Positions 34,808 to 44,147 of a stretch of 64,000 nucleotides of DNA are shown in pieces. The stretch's first letter is position 1. Every line of letters starts with the position of its first letter. Both the position numbers and the translations under genes were made by a program. The stretch comes from Streptomyces griseoluteus (GTDB taxonomy: Bacteria; Actinomycetota; Actinomycetes; Streptomycetales; Streptomycetaceae). The stretch covers positions 310,001-374,000 of the forward strand of contig NZ_SRRU01000001.1 in assembly GCF_004784465.1 (NCBI RefSeq), read 5' to 3'. The notes under the pieces were generated by a model. It was not told the origin of the DNA. It saw only the letters and a program-made list of their open reading frames with translations, and did no database searches.

Positions 34808-35041
34808 GCTTACTGGAATAGAGGCGCGAATATGGCCGCCATTTCCTTCGATGGGGAGATTCATCTAAATATGTCGGCTCTGATCGCGCTCCGGCGGGCG
34901 CCCCTGGCTCCCCCGCCGGGCGCGCCGGGGTGGTGCGGACGGCGCACCTGGCCCTGCCGTCCGCGCCCGGGCCGGCACCTGATCGTCAAGAACCGTTCGC
35001 GTCAAATCGATAACAGCTTCGGAAGGGGGCTGTATCGGGCA

Positions 35042-35056
35042 TCTACGCGCGTTACG
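35042..35056 (+). promoter_or_regulatory. Candidate nucleoside-regulon operator, BMP gene
   Basis: TCTACGCGCGTTACG overlaps a -10-like TACGAT (35053-35058). The stretch ATCTACGCGCGT is identical to the one before deoC, and the site resembles the one before the ABC ATPase gene. Confidence 0.6.
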
Positions 35057-35111
35057 ATGCGGCGAAACCAGCGCCGGAAGTGGCGCTTAGGTCAGGTTGA
35101 AGGAGCCTCCC

Positions 35112-36161
35112 TTGCGCCGGGTAGCCAAGCTTTCCGCTGCGTGTATAGCCACCGCAGCTCTCGCACTCTCCGCCACCGCGTGCGGCAGCACGTCCTCTGA
35201 CAATGAGGGCTCGTCGGGTTCCGGTGACAAGGGAACCAAGATCGGCCTCGCCTTCGATGTCGGCGGCCGTGGCGACCAGTCGTTCAACGACTCCGCCGCG
35301 CGGGGTGCCGACAAGGCCAAGGATGAGTTCAACGGTTCCATCAAGGAGCTGACCGCGAAGACCTCGGACACCGAGGCCGACCGCGAGCAGCGCCTCTCGG
35401 ATCTCGCTCAGGCCGGCTACAACCCCGTGATCGGCGTTGGCTTCTCCTACGCTCGCTCGATGAGCAAGGTCGCGGTCAAGTTCCCGAAGACCACCTTCGG
35501 TATCGTCGACTCCGCCGTGGATGCCAAGAACGTGGACAGCATCACCTTCACCGAGGAGCAGGGCTCGTACCTGGCCGGTGTCGCCGCCGCACTGAAGACG
35601 AAGAAGGGCAACGTCGGTTTCGTCGGCGGTGTCGACACGCCGCTGATCAAGAAGTTCGAAGCCGGCTTCGTTCAGGGTGTCCTTGACACCAACCCGAAGG
35701 TCAAGGTCGAGAAGCAGTACCTGAGTCACGGTACCGACCTGTCCGGCTTCTCCAGCCCGGACAAGGGCAAGGAGGCCGCGCAGGGCATGCTCGACCAAGG
35801 GGCCGATGTCATCTACACGGCCGCGGGCTCGTCCGGCAACGGTGCGATCGAGGCCGTCCATGGCGCAAAGGGTGCCTGGGCGATCGGCGTCGACTCGGAC
35901 CAGTACAACGTGCCGGGTCTGGCGGCGTTCAAGAGCTCGATCCTGACCTCTGTGATCAAGAACGTCGACCTTGGCGTCTATGACTTGGTCAAGTCGGTGA
36001 AGGAGGGCAAGCCTCTGACGGGCGTCCACGCCTACTCGCTGAAGGAGGATGGCGTGTCGCTGTCCACCAGCGGTGGCTTCACCAAGGACATCCAGCCCAA
36101 GCTGGACGCCGCGAAGAAGAAGATCGTCGACGGCTCCATCAAGGTCAAGACCACCCCGTGA
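35112..36161 (+). CDS. BMP-family nucleoside-binding lipoprotein
   Basis: A 349-residue substrate-binding lipoprotein of the BmpA/PnrA type, which captures nucleosides for an ABC importer. The signal peptide ends at lipobox A-T-A-C (LALSATACGS). Binding-fold signatures are KIGLAFDVGGRGDQSFNDSA, GVGFSYARSMSKVA, FTEEQGSYLAGVAAAL and VIYTAAGSSGNGAIEA. The start is TTG 35112 with AAGGAG at seven bases. It is followed after 170 bases by the ATPase, permeases, cdd and deoA, so it delivers nucleosides to that pathway. Its codons are less GC-rich than its neighbours, typical of highly expressed genes. Confidence 0.9.
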   Translation: MRRVAKLSAACIATAALALSATACGSTSSDNEGSSGSGDKGTKIGLAFDVGGRGDQSFNDSAARGADKAKDEFNGSIKELTAKTSDTEADREQRLSDLAQAGYNPVIGVGFSYARSMSKVAVKFPKTTFGIVDSAVDAKNVDSITFTEEQGSYLAGVAAALKTKKGNVGFVGGVDTPLIKKFEAGFVQGVLDTNPKVKVEKQYLSHGTDLSGFSSPDKGKEAAQGMLDQGADVIYTAAGSSGNGAIEAVHGAKGAWAIGVDSDQYNVPGLAAFKSSILTSVIKNVDLGVYDLVKSVKEGKPLTGVHAYSLKEDGVSLSTSGGFTKDIQPKLDAAKKKIVDGSIKVKTTP

Positions 36162-36167
36162 TCTGAC

Positions 36168-36183
36168 GGGTCCTCAAGGACCC
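36168..36183 (+). terminator. Weak hairpin between BMP and ABC ATPase genes
   Basis: GGGTCC-TCAA-GGACCC is a six-bp stem six bases after the BMP stop. It is short and lacks a T-run, so it would at most stabilise the BMP message or attenuate read-through. Confidence 0.4.
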
Positions 36184-36243
36184 AGGCTCGGCGTGGGGGT
36201 GCCGTGAGCGCGCTCCCCGCCGGGCCATAACAATGTGTCAACT

Positions 36244-36255
36244 CTACGCGTGTAG
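36244..36255 (+). promoter_or_regulatory. Candidate nucleoside-regulon operator, ABC operon
   Basis: CTACGCGTGTAG is palindromic except for one central pair and runs into a -10-like TAGTAC (36253-36258). Outer arms CAACTC (36239-36244) and GAGTTG (36260-36265) extend the dyad. Same motif as before the BMP gene and deoC. Confidence 0.6.
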
Positions 36256-36331
36256 TACCGAGTTGCCGCGCTAGCGTCGCCGACGCCTGCCCTCCCTCCC
36301 CCGCATCCCCCTTCCCCGAGGAGAGTGCGCC

Positions 36332-37891
36332 ATCAACGCGTCCAGCCCTCCCGCTGCCGTCGAACTGCGCGGCATCACCAAGCGTTTCCCCGGCGTCGTG
36401 GCCAACCGCGACATCGACATCACCGTCCGCGCGGGCACCGTCCACGCCCTGTGCGGTGAGAACGGCGCCGGCAAGTCCACCCTGATGAAGATCCTCTACG
36501 GCATGCAGCAGCCGGACGAGGGCACCATCACCATCCACGGTGAACAGGTCGTCTTCAGCACCCCCGGTGACGCCATCGCGCGCGGCATCGGCATGGTGCA
36601 CCAGCACTTCATGCTCGCCGACAACCTCACCGTGCTGGAGAACGTCGTCCTCGGCGCGGAGAAGCTGCACGGCATCGGCGGCAAGGCCCGCAAGCGGATC
36701 AGGGAGATCTCCGACGCGTACGGCCTCGGCGTCCGCCCCGACGTGCTCGTGGAGCAGCTCGGTGTCGCCGACCGCCAGCGCGTGGAGATCCTCAAGGTCC
36801 TCTACCGCGGCGCCAAGACCCTGATCCTGGACGAGCCGACGGCCGTGCTGGTGCCCCAGGAGGTCGACGCCCTCTTCGACAACCTGCGGGAGCTGAAGGC
36901 CGAGGGCCTGACCGTCATCTTCATCTCGCACAAGCTGGGCGAGGTGCTGTCGGTCGCCGACGAGATCACCGTCATCCGGCGCGGCACCACGGTCGGCACC
37001 GCCGAGCCGAGCACCACCACGCCGAAGCAGCTCGCCGAGCTGATGGTCGGCAGCGAACTGCCCACGCCCGAGACCGAGGAGTCCACGGTCACGGACATCG
37101 CTCTCCTGGAGGTCGACGGGCTGCACCTGGCCCAGACCGACCTGGACGGCATCGAGCGCGTCATCCTCGACGAGATCTCCTTCACCATCCACAAGGGCGA
37201 GGTCCTGGGCATCGCCGGTGTGGAGGGCAACGGCCAGTCCGAGCTGGTCGAGGCGATCATGGGCATGCGCGACCCGGACGCCGGCACGGTCACGCTCGAC
37301 GGCGCCGACGTCAGCCACGTCCCCACCCGCCGCCGCCGCGAGGCCGGCATCGGCTACATCCCCGAGGACCGCCACCGCCACGGCCTGCTGCTCGAGGCGC
37401 CGCTGTGGGAGAACCGCATCCTCGGCCATGTCACCGAGCGCCCCAACTCCCGCCGGGGCCTGCTGGACCCGAAGGCCGCCCGCACCGACACCGAGCGCAT
37501 CGTCGCCGACTACGACGTGCGCACCCCGGGCATCGACGTCACCGCGGCCTCGCTGTCCGGCGGCAACCAGCAGAAGCTGATCGTCGGCCGCGAGATGAGC
37601 CACAGCCCCAAGCTGCTCATCGCCGCCCACCCCACCCGCGGCGTGGACGTCGGCGCACAGGCAGCGATCTGGGACTACATCCGCGCGGCCCGTCGCGACG
37701 GACTCGCGGTCCTGCTGATCTCCGCCGACCTGGACGAGCTGATCGGTCTCTCCGACACCCTGCGGGTGATGTACCGCGGCCGCCTGGTCGCCGACGCCGA
37801 CCCCCGCACGATCACGCCCGAGGAGCTGGGCTCCGCCATGACGGGAGCGGCCTCCGGCCACCTGGAGCACACAGAGGACGACGCCCGATGA
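36332..37891 (+). CDS. Nucleoside ABC transporter ATP-binding protein (double ATPase), apparent ATC start
   Basis: A 519-residue fused double ATPase of the NupA/sugar type. The first half has Walker A GENGAGKST and Walker B LILDEPT. The second half has the family-typical degenerate Walker A (GVEGNGQSEL), signature LSGGNQQKL and LLIAAHPTRGVDVGA. The first beta-strand VELRGITKRFPGVVAN is essential and begins just after 36332. No ATG, GTG or TTG is in frame before it; GTG 36398 would delete it. ATC 36332 lies eight bases after GGAGA and is the best start. It overlaps the next ATG (ATGA). Confidence 0.88.
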   Translation: MNASSPPAAVELRGITKRFPGVVANRDIDITVRAGTVHALCGENGAGKSTLMKILYGMQQPDEGTITIHGEQVVFSTPGDAIARGIGMVHQHFMLADNLTVLENVVLGAEKLHGIGGKARKRIREISDAYGLGVRPDVLVEQLGVADRQRVEILKVLYRGAKTLILDEPTAVLVPQEVDALFDNLRELKAEGLTVIFISHKLGEVLSVADEITVIRRGTTVGTAEPSTTTPKQLAELMVGSELPTPETEESTVTDIALLEVDGLHLAQTDLDGIERVILDEISFTIHKGEVLGIAGVEGNGQSELVEAIMGMRDPDAGTVTLDGADVSHVPTRRRREAGIGYIPEDRHRHGLLLEAPLWENRILGHVTERPNSRRGLLDPKAARTDTERIVADYDVRTPGIDVTAASLSGGNQQKLIVGREMSHSPKLLIAAHPTRGVDVGAQAAIWDYIRAARRDGLAVLLISADLDELIGLSDTLRVMYRGRLVADADPRTITPEELGSAMTGAASGHLEHTEDDAR

Positions 37892-39015
37892 ACAAGCTGA
37901 CCTCACGGATCGACAAGGAGCGGCTGCTCCTCGGCATCGCGGCGCCGCTGCTGGCCATCGTCGCGGCCCTCCTGGTCACCGCCCTGGTGATCCTGGCCAC
38001 CGGCAAGAGCCCTGGCGCCGCGTTCAGCGACATGGTGACGTACGGCTTCGCCTCCGACAGCCAGGTCTACATCCTGAACAAGGCGACGACGTACTACCTC
38101 GCGGGTGTCGCGGTGGCCATCGGCTTCCGCATGAACCTGTTCAACATCGGTGTCGACGGCCAGTACCGCCTCGCCGCGTTCGTCGCCGCCGTCCTCGGCG
38201 GCGCGCTGACCGTGCCTGGCTGGCTCGCCATCCCGCTGATCATCCTGGCCGCCATGGTGACCGGCGCCCTGTGGGCGGCCATCGCCGGCATCCTCAAGGT
38301 GACCCGCGGTGTCAGCGAGGTCATCGCCACGATCATGCTGAACTCGATCGCCACCGCGATCATCGGCTACCTCCTCCAGCCCAGCCAGCTCGGCCAGCTC
38401 GACAAGGCCGGCACCCTGGTCTCCACCAAGCCGCTGCCGGAGTCCTCCTGGTTCTTCCAGATCGACACCGGCCCGGCGGGCGTCCTGTGGGGCTTCATAG
38501 TCGTCGCGGTGATCGTCGGCATCGGCTACTGGTTCGTGCTCGGCCGCACCCGGTTCGGCTTCGACCTCCGCACCGTCGGCCAGTCCGAGACGGCAGCCGC
38601 CGCGAGCGGTGTGGGCGTGAAGAAGATGATCGCCACCAGCATGATCATCTCCGGTGCGGTCGCCGGTCTCATCGGCATGCCGACCCTGCTCAACGACAGC
38701 CACCAGTTCAGCAACGACTTCCCGGCGGGCATCGGCTTCACCGGCATCGCCATCGCGCTGCTGGGCCGCAACAACCCGGTGGGCATCGCGCTGGGCGCCC
38801 TTCTGTGGGGCTTCCTGGAGCGCACCACCAACCACCTGGAGTTCCAGGGCTACGACAAGGAGATCCTCGGCGTGATCCAGGGCGTCATCGTCCTGTGCGT
38901 CGTGATCGCCTACGAGGTCGTGCGCCGCTACGGCCTCAAGCGCCAGCAGCAGCGCGTCGGCGCCGAGCTGGCCGCCCGCGCCGCCGCCCCCACCGAGATG
39001 CAGGAGGTGGCGTGA
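37888..39015 (+). CDS. Nucleoside ABC transporter permease 1
   Basis: A 375-residue BPD_transp_2 family permease with eight to ten membrane spans. Typical segments are TYYLAGVAVAIGFRMNLFNI with GVDGQY, VTRGVSEVIATIMLNSIA, and SGVGVKKMIATSMIISGAVA, the cytoplasmic coupling region. It pairs with the following permease and the double ATPase to import nucleosides brought by the BMP lipoprotein. Its start overlaps the ATPase stop and its TGA overlaps the next ATG. Confidence 0.9.
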   Translation: MNKLTSRIDKERLLLGIAAPLLAIVAALLVTALVILATGKSPGAAFSDMVTYGFASDSQVYILNKATTYYLAGVAVAIGFRMNLFNIGVDGQYRLAAFVAAVLGGALTVPGWLAIPLIILAAMVTGALWAAIAGILKVTRGVSEVIATIMLNSIATAIIGYLLQPSQLGQLDKAGTLVSTKPLPESSWFFQIDTGPAGVLWGFIVVAVIVGIGYWFVLGRTRFGFDLRTVGQSETAAAASGVGVKKMIATSMIISGAVAGLIGMPTLLNDSHQFSNDFPAGIGFTGIAIALLGRNNPVGIALGALLWGFLERTTNHLEFQGYDKEILGVIQGVIVLCVVIAYEVVRRYGLKRQQQRVGAELAARAAAPTEMQEVA

Positions 39016-40301
39016 TGACCGCCACGATGACGGACGCGCCGCCGCCCGCGGCGCCCAAGGCGGACGACGCCGCCCGGCCGGCGGGCCGTTCGCTCGCGAA
39101 GATTCTTCTGATCGTCGGCGGCGCGCTGCTGCTCGTGGCCGTGGTCCGGGTCATCACCGGGGCCAACCAGCTCACCTCCGAGGGCCAGGTCAACGCCGCT
39201 CTCGGGCTCGCCGTGCCGATCGGCCTCGCCGGTCTGGCCGGTCTGTGGTCCGAGCGGGCCGGCGTGGTCAACATCGGCCTCGAGGGCATGATGATCCTCG
39301 GCACCTTCGGCGCGGGCTGGATCGGCTGGCAGTCCAGCCCCTGGCTCGGCCTGCTGTGCGGCATCGGCTTCGGCGTCCTCGGCGGTCTGGTGCACGCGGT
39401 CGCCACGGTGACCTTCGGGGTCGACCACATCGTCTCCGGTGTGGCGATCAACCTGCTCGCGCTGGGCGCCACCCAGTACCTCGCCAAGCTGTTCTTCGCC
39501 GAGGGAACGGCCGCCGAGGCGGGCGGCAACCCGAAGCAGTCCCCGCCGGTGAACTCGCTCGGTGACGTCACGGTGCCCGGCCTCTCCGACGCGCTGCACT
39601 CGGTCGAGCAACACCACTGGTTCCTCGTCTCCGACATCGCGGGCATTCTGGGCGGTATCGTCACCGACGTGTCCGTGGTGACGATCCTCGCCGTGCTGCT
39701 CTTCGTGGGCAGCTGGTGGGTGCTGTGGCGGACCTCGTTCGGCCTGCGCCTGCGCTCCTGCGGCGAGAACCCGGTCGCGGCGGAGTCGCTCGGCGTGAAC
39801 GTGTACCAGTACAAGTACGCGGCCGTCGCCATCTCCGGCGGTCTCGCCGGACTCGGCGGCGCCTTCCTCGCGCTGGTCACCTCGCACACGTACCTGGAGG
39901 GCCAGACCGGTGGCCGCGGTTACATCGGCCTCGCGGCGATGATCTTCGGCAACTGGCGGCCCGGTGGCCTGGCCATGGGCGCCGCCCTGTTCGGTTACTC
40001 CGACGCCCTCCAGCTCCGCAACGGCGGTGTCACCGTGCACGCCCTGCTGCTCCTGCTGGTCGTGCTGCTCGCCGCCCTCGCGGGCTGGAAGCTGTACCGC
40101 AAGGCGCTCTGGCAGGGCGTGATCAGCGCGGTCATGGCCGTCCTGGTCCTGGCCTGGTACCTGTTCACCGACGAGGTCCCGAGCGACTTCGTCGGCGCCA
40201 CCCCGTACGTCGTCACGCTGCTGGTGCTGTCGCTGTCCGCGCAGCGGCTGCGGATGCCGAAGGCGGACGGCATGCGGTACCGGAAGGGGCAGGGCAAGTG
40301 A
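39015..40301 (+). CDS. Nucleoside ABC transporter permease 2
   Basis: A 428-residue BPD_transp_2 permease. The N-terminal 25 residues are an Ala/Pro/Asp-rich cytoplasmic tail. The core signature is LWSERAGVVNIGLEGMMILG followed by GVDHIVSGVAINLLALG, LRSCGENPVAAESLGVNVYQ and GLAAMIFGNWRPGG. The last 80 residues add three further spans. TGATG links it to permease 1 and GTGA to the cytidine deaminase gene. Confidence 0.9.
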   Translation: MTATMTDAPPPAAPKADDAARPAGRSLAKILLIVGGALLLVAVVRVITGANQLTSEGQVNAALGLAVPIGLAGLAGLWSERAGVVNIGLEGMMILGTFGAGWIGWQSSPWLGLLCGIGFGVLGGLVHAVATVTFGVDHIVSGVAINLLALGATQYLAKLFFAEGTAAEAGGNPKQSPPVNSLGDVTVPGLSDALHSVEQHHWFLVSDIAGILGGIVTDVSVVTILAVLLFVGSWWVLWRTSFGLRLRSCGENPVAAESLGVNVYQYKYAAVAISGGLAGLGGAFLALVTSHTYLEGQTGGRGYIGLAAMIFGNWRPGGLAMGAALFGYSDALQLRNGGVTVHALLLLLVVLLAALAGWKLYRKALWQGVISAVMAVLVLAWYLFTDEVPSDFVGATPYVVTLLVLSLSAQRLRMPKADGMRYRKGQGK

Positions 40302-40693
40302 CCACCGCGTTCGACTGGGAGGCGCTGCGCGCCGAGGCCCGCGAGGCCATGGCCCACGCCTACGCCCCCTACTCGGGCTATCCGGTCGGTGTGGCCGCCC
40401 AGGTCGACGACGGCCGCACGGTCACCGGCTGCAACGTGGAGAACGCCTCCTACGGGATCGGCCTGTGCGCCGAGTGCGGGCTGGTCTCGCACCTCCAGCG
40501 CACCGGCGGCGGGCGGCTGACACACTTCACCTGTGTGGACGGCACCGGCGCCCTCCTCGTGCCGTGCGGCCGCTGCCGCCAGCTCCTGTACGAGTTCGGC
40601 GGGCCCTCGCTGCTGCTGGACACCCCCGAGGGCGTCCTCCCGCTCTCCGAGATGCTTCCGCAGGCCTTCGGCCCGGACCATCTCACCAAGTAA
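40298..40693 (+). CDS. cdd: Cytidine deaminase
   Basis: A 131-residue homotetrameric-type enzyme converting (deoxy)cytidine to (deoxy)uridine. The catalytic zinc motif is C57-A58-E59 with the second half P-C90-G-R-C93-R-Q, and NVENASYG binds the ribose. The start is GTG 40298, overlapping the permease stop (GTGA). Being co-translated with the importer places it directly after uptake; thymidine phosphorylase follows. Confidence 0.95.
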   Translation: MTTAFDWEALRAEAREAMAHAYAPYSGYPVGVAAQVDDGRTVTGCNVENASYGIGLCAECGLVSHLQRTGGGRLTHFTCVDGTGALLVPCGRCRQLLYEFGGPSLLLDTPEGVLPLSEMLPQAFGPDHLTK

Positions 40694-40697
40694 GTCC

Positions 40698-40738
40698 GTG
40701 CGGCCCCCCTGCCCGATCCGCGAGCAGGGGGGCCGCAC
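40698..40738 (+). terminator. Strong intra-operon hairpin between cdd and deoA
   Basis: GTGCGGCCCCCCTGC (40698-40712) and GCAGGGGGGCCGCAC (40724-40738) form a perfect 15-bp stem with an 11-base loop four bases after the cdd stop. There is no T-run. It may terminate part of the transcripts or protect the upstream message from 3' decay. Confidence 0.7.
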
Positions 40739-40769
40739 ATCTGCACCTCCCGGAAGGAACTCCCTGGCC

Positions 40770-42047
<1,278 letters not shown>

Positions 42048-42070
42048 TCAGGGGACTTCTTCGTTCGGGT

Positions 42071-42104
42071 GAACGGGATCGGTGGACCTCCGCCGGTCCC
42101 GTTC
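42071..42104 (+). terminator. Terminator after deoA
   Basis: GAACGGGATCGG (42071-42082) pairs with CCGGTCCCGTTC (42093-42104) over 12 bases with one G-U pair and a ten-base loop, 24 bases after the deoA stop. Confidence 0.6.
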
Positions 42105-42147
42105 GTCATGCATGCTGGGATCGGTGACGCACTGATTGGAGACCGCC

Positions 42148-42729
42148 ATGAGCGCACTCACCGTGCGCCAGGACCCCGACCGCACCTGGGACGACCTCGT
42201 CCGGTTCTGGGGCGAGTCGGACTGGCCCGAGGGCAGCAGCGTGGAGATCATCGAGGGGATCGTCACCGTGTCGCCCATTCCCGCGTACCGCCACAACGTG
42301 ATGGCGGCGCGCATCCAGCGTCGCCTCTACTCCGTGATCCCCGAGGACTGGGAGATCTTCCAGACACTGTCCATCGCCGTGCCCTCCCGCCTGGGCATGT
42401 TCATCCCTGATCTGGTCGTCGCGCCGCTGCAGCCGTCCGAGACGGAGTCGCACATCCCGGCAGCCCTCGCCGAACTCGTCGTCGAGGTGACCTCGCCGTC
42501 CAACGCTCGGCACGACCGGATCAGCAAGGCGGCCGCGTACGCCACGGCGGGCATCCCGCTGTATCTGCTCGTGGACCCCTGGGCCCCGGGTGGCCCCACT
42601 GTCACCCTCTACGGTGAGCCGAAGGACGAGGTCTACCGGGTGCTCAGCGCGGTGAAGTCCGGTGACACCGTCCACCTGCCCAAGCCGTTCGACGTGGCGA
42701 TCGACACCAGCGAGTTCCCCGTGGACTGA
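42148..42729 (+). CDS. Uma2 family (DUF820) endonuclease-like protein
   Basis: A 193-residue paralogue of the protein at 6967-7557. The PD-(D/E)XK-like core is FIPDLVVAPLQ followed by ELVVEVTSPSNARHDRISKA and AAYATAGIPLYLLVD. The ATG at 42148 follows GGAG by six bases; TTG 42136 overlaps that ribosome site and is unlikely. The function is unknown. Confidence 0.8.
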   Translation: MSALTVRQDPDRTWDDLVRFWGESDWPEGSSVEIIEGIVTVSPIPAYRHNVMAARIQRRLYSVIPEDWEIFQTLSIAVPSRLGMFIPDLVVAPLQPSETESHIPAALAELVVEVTSPSNARHDRISKAAAYATAGIPLYLLVDPWAPGGPTVTLYGEPKDEVYRVLSAVKSGDTVHLPKPFDVAIDTSEFPVD

Positions 42730-42739
42730 TCACCGGGCG

Positions 42740-43120
42740 ATGAGTTGTGGGGGTGCCCCCGGTCTACCCGACGTGGACCCCAGGACCGACCCCGTGCTCG
42801 TGCTGCGTGGCCCCGTCACCCGGGATGAGGTGGCGGGGCTGGCTGATGTGGTGCGGGGGCTGGCCCCCCGCAGCGGGGTTGTCGTCTGTGACGTGTCGGG
42901 GCTGGGGCCGCCGGGGCTGGCGCAGGTCGAGCTTCTCGCGCGGCTGGAGCTGGCCGCCCGCCGGGGAGGCGGGCGGACAGCGCTGCGCGGACCGGAGCCC
43001 GCGCTACGCGCCCTGCTCGGCCTCGTCGGGCTCGGGATCCAGGTGGAGGGGGAGGTCGAAGAGGGGGAACCAGCGGGGGGTGTCGAGGAAGCAGTGGAAA
43101 CCGGTGATGCGGCCTCCTGA
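42740..43120 (+). CDS. STAS-like domain protein
   Basis: A 126-residue protein. Residues 14-95 fit a STAS (anti-anti-sigma-like) fold: PVLVLRGPVTRDEVAGLADV, GVVVCDVSGLGPPGLAQVEL, LELAARRGGGRTALRGPEPA, LLGLVGL. The usual phosphorylatable Ser/Thr after DVSG is replaced by GPPGL, so it need not be a switch protein. The last 39 codons overlap the end of the convergent sigma factor gene. The ribosome site is weak. Confidence 0.65.
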   Translation: MSCGGAPGLPDVDPRTDPVLVLRGPVTRDEVAGLADVVRGLAPRSGVVVCDVSGLGPPGLAQVELLARLELAARRGGGRTALRGPEPALRALLGLVGLGIQVEGEVEEGEPAGGVEEAVETGDAAS

Positions 43121-44017
43121 GATCTCCAGGACCTGGACGGCCCAGGGGGTGAAACCGCCCTTTTCCGGGTCGGGCTTGTAGTGGGCGAAGCCAGGGAGGC
43201 CGTTGACCTGGACCGGGAGGAGGCGGGACCCCGCGCAGGAGGCGCCCATGGTGGACATGAAGCCGGTGATGTCGGTCGGGCCGAGCAGCCAGAGGTCGAA
43301 CGGCGGCATGGTCATCACCGCGTCCTCGTGGAGCAGGGCGGTCAGTGCCGTCATGTCGTACCCCTCGAACGCCTTCACATAGCGCTCCAGGAGCTGCTTC
43401 TGCTCCTCGTCCAGCGGGTCGGAGACCGCGGCCTCGGCGCCGGTGTCCGCGCGCTCGGCCAGGGTGGCGCGGGCCCGCTGGAGGGCGCTGTTGACCGAGG
43501 CGACCGTGGTGCCGAGCAGCTCGGCCACCTCACTGGCCCGCCAGGCCAGCACCTCGCGCAGGATCAGCACCGCCCGCTGCTTGGGCGGCAGCTGCTGGAG
43601 CGCCGCCATGAACGCCAGCCGGATCGACTCGCGGGCCACCGCCGCCTCCGCCGGGTCGGTCACCGCGGGCAGCACCCGGGCGTCCGGCACGGGCTCCAGC
43701 CAGGTGTGGTCCGGGCGCGGGGAGAGCGCTGCCTGCGCGAGCGGGGTCGGTTCGGTGAGGTCCATCGGGCGGGCCCGTTTCTTGCCCGCGGCCAGCATGT
43801 CCAGGCAGACGTTGGTGGCGATGCGGTACAGCCAGGACCGCAGACTGGACCGGCCCTCGAACTTGTCGTAGCTCCGCCAGGCCCGTACCAGCGTGTCCTG
43901 TACCGCGTCCTCGGCCTCGAAGGACGAGCCGAGCATGCGATAGCAGTACCCGGTCAGCTCGGTCCGGTGCTTCTCCAGCGCGACATCGAGGTCCGCCGTC
44001 GCCGTGCCGTCACTCAT
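43004..44017 (-). CDS. ECF sigma factor with C-terminal SnoaL-like domain (SigG/ECF56 type)
   Basis: A 337-residue sigma factor. Sigma region 2 is at about residues 12-80 (LTGYCYRMLGSSFEAEDAVQ, SWLYRIATNVCLDML). The DLTEP linker is typical of the SigG-like group. Region 4 is at about 140-200 (LPPKQRAVLILREVLAWRAS, ELLGTTVASVNSALQRAR). Residues 210-337 are a SnoaL/NTF2-like domain (YVKAFEGYDMTALTALLHED). In such sigma factors this domain replaces a separate anti-sigma and controls activity. The 3' end overlaps the STAS-like gene by 117 bases. Confidence 0.85.
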   Translation of the reverse strand: MSDGTATADLDVALEKHRTELTGYCYRMLGSSFEAEDAVQDTLVRAWRSYDKFEGRSSLRSWLYRIATNVCLDMLAAGKKRARPMDLTEPTPLAQAALSPRPDHTWLEPVPDARVLPAVTDPAEAAVARESIRLAFMAALQQLPPKQRAVLILREVLAWRASEVAELLGTTVASVNSALQRARATLAERADTGAEAAVSDPLDEEQKQLLERYVKAFEGYDMTALTALLHEDAVMTMPPFDLWLLGPTDITGFMSTMGASCAGSRLLPVQVNGLPGFAHYKPDPEKGGFTPWAVQVLEISGGRITGFHCFLDTPRWFPLFDLPLHLDPEPDEAEQGA

Positions 44018-44147
44018 CGTCCACCCACCCCTGTGGCCGTCCCGTACGCGCGCCGTCGCGCCCCAGTACTCCGGAAGCTACCGCAGCCCACTGACAATGG
44101 CCCCCGGACTCGGAGAACCCGCAGCTCGGGCAGGCGCGCGCACCGGG

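Larger units (their letters stand above)
34727..35111. other. 385-base divergent intergenic region
   Basis: No gene is supported. The left 140 bases are AT-rich for this genome and contain the palindromic site at 34793-34807. The middle has a GC-rich patch. The right end carries the promoter of the BMP lipoprotein gene with the site at 35042-35056. Confidence 0.6.

Noticed and set aside
36398..37891. GTG 36398 as the start of the nucleoside ABC ATPase
   Set aside because: It would remove the first beta-strand (VELRGITKRFPG) that precedes Walker A in every member of the family and has no ribosome site.
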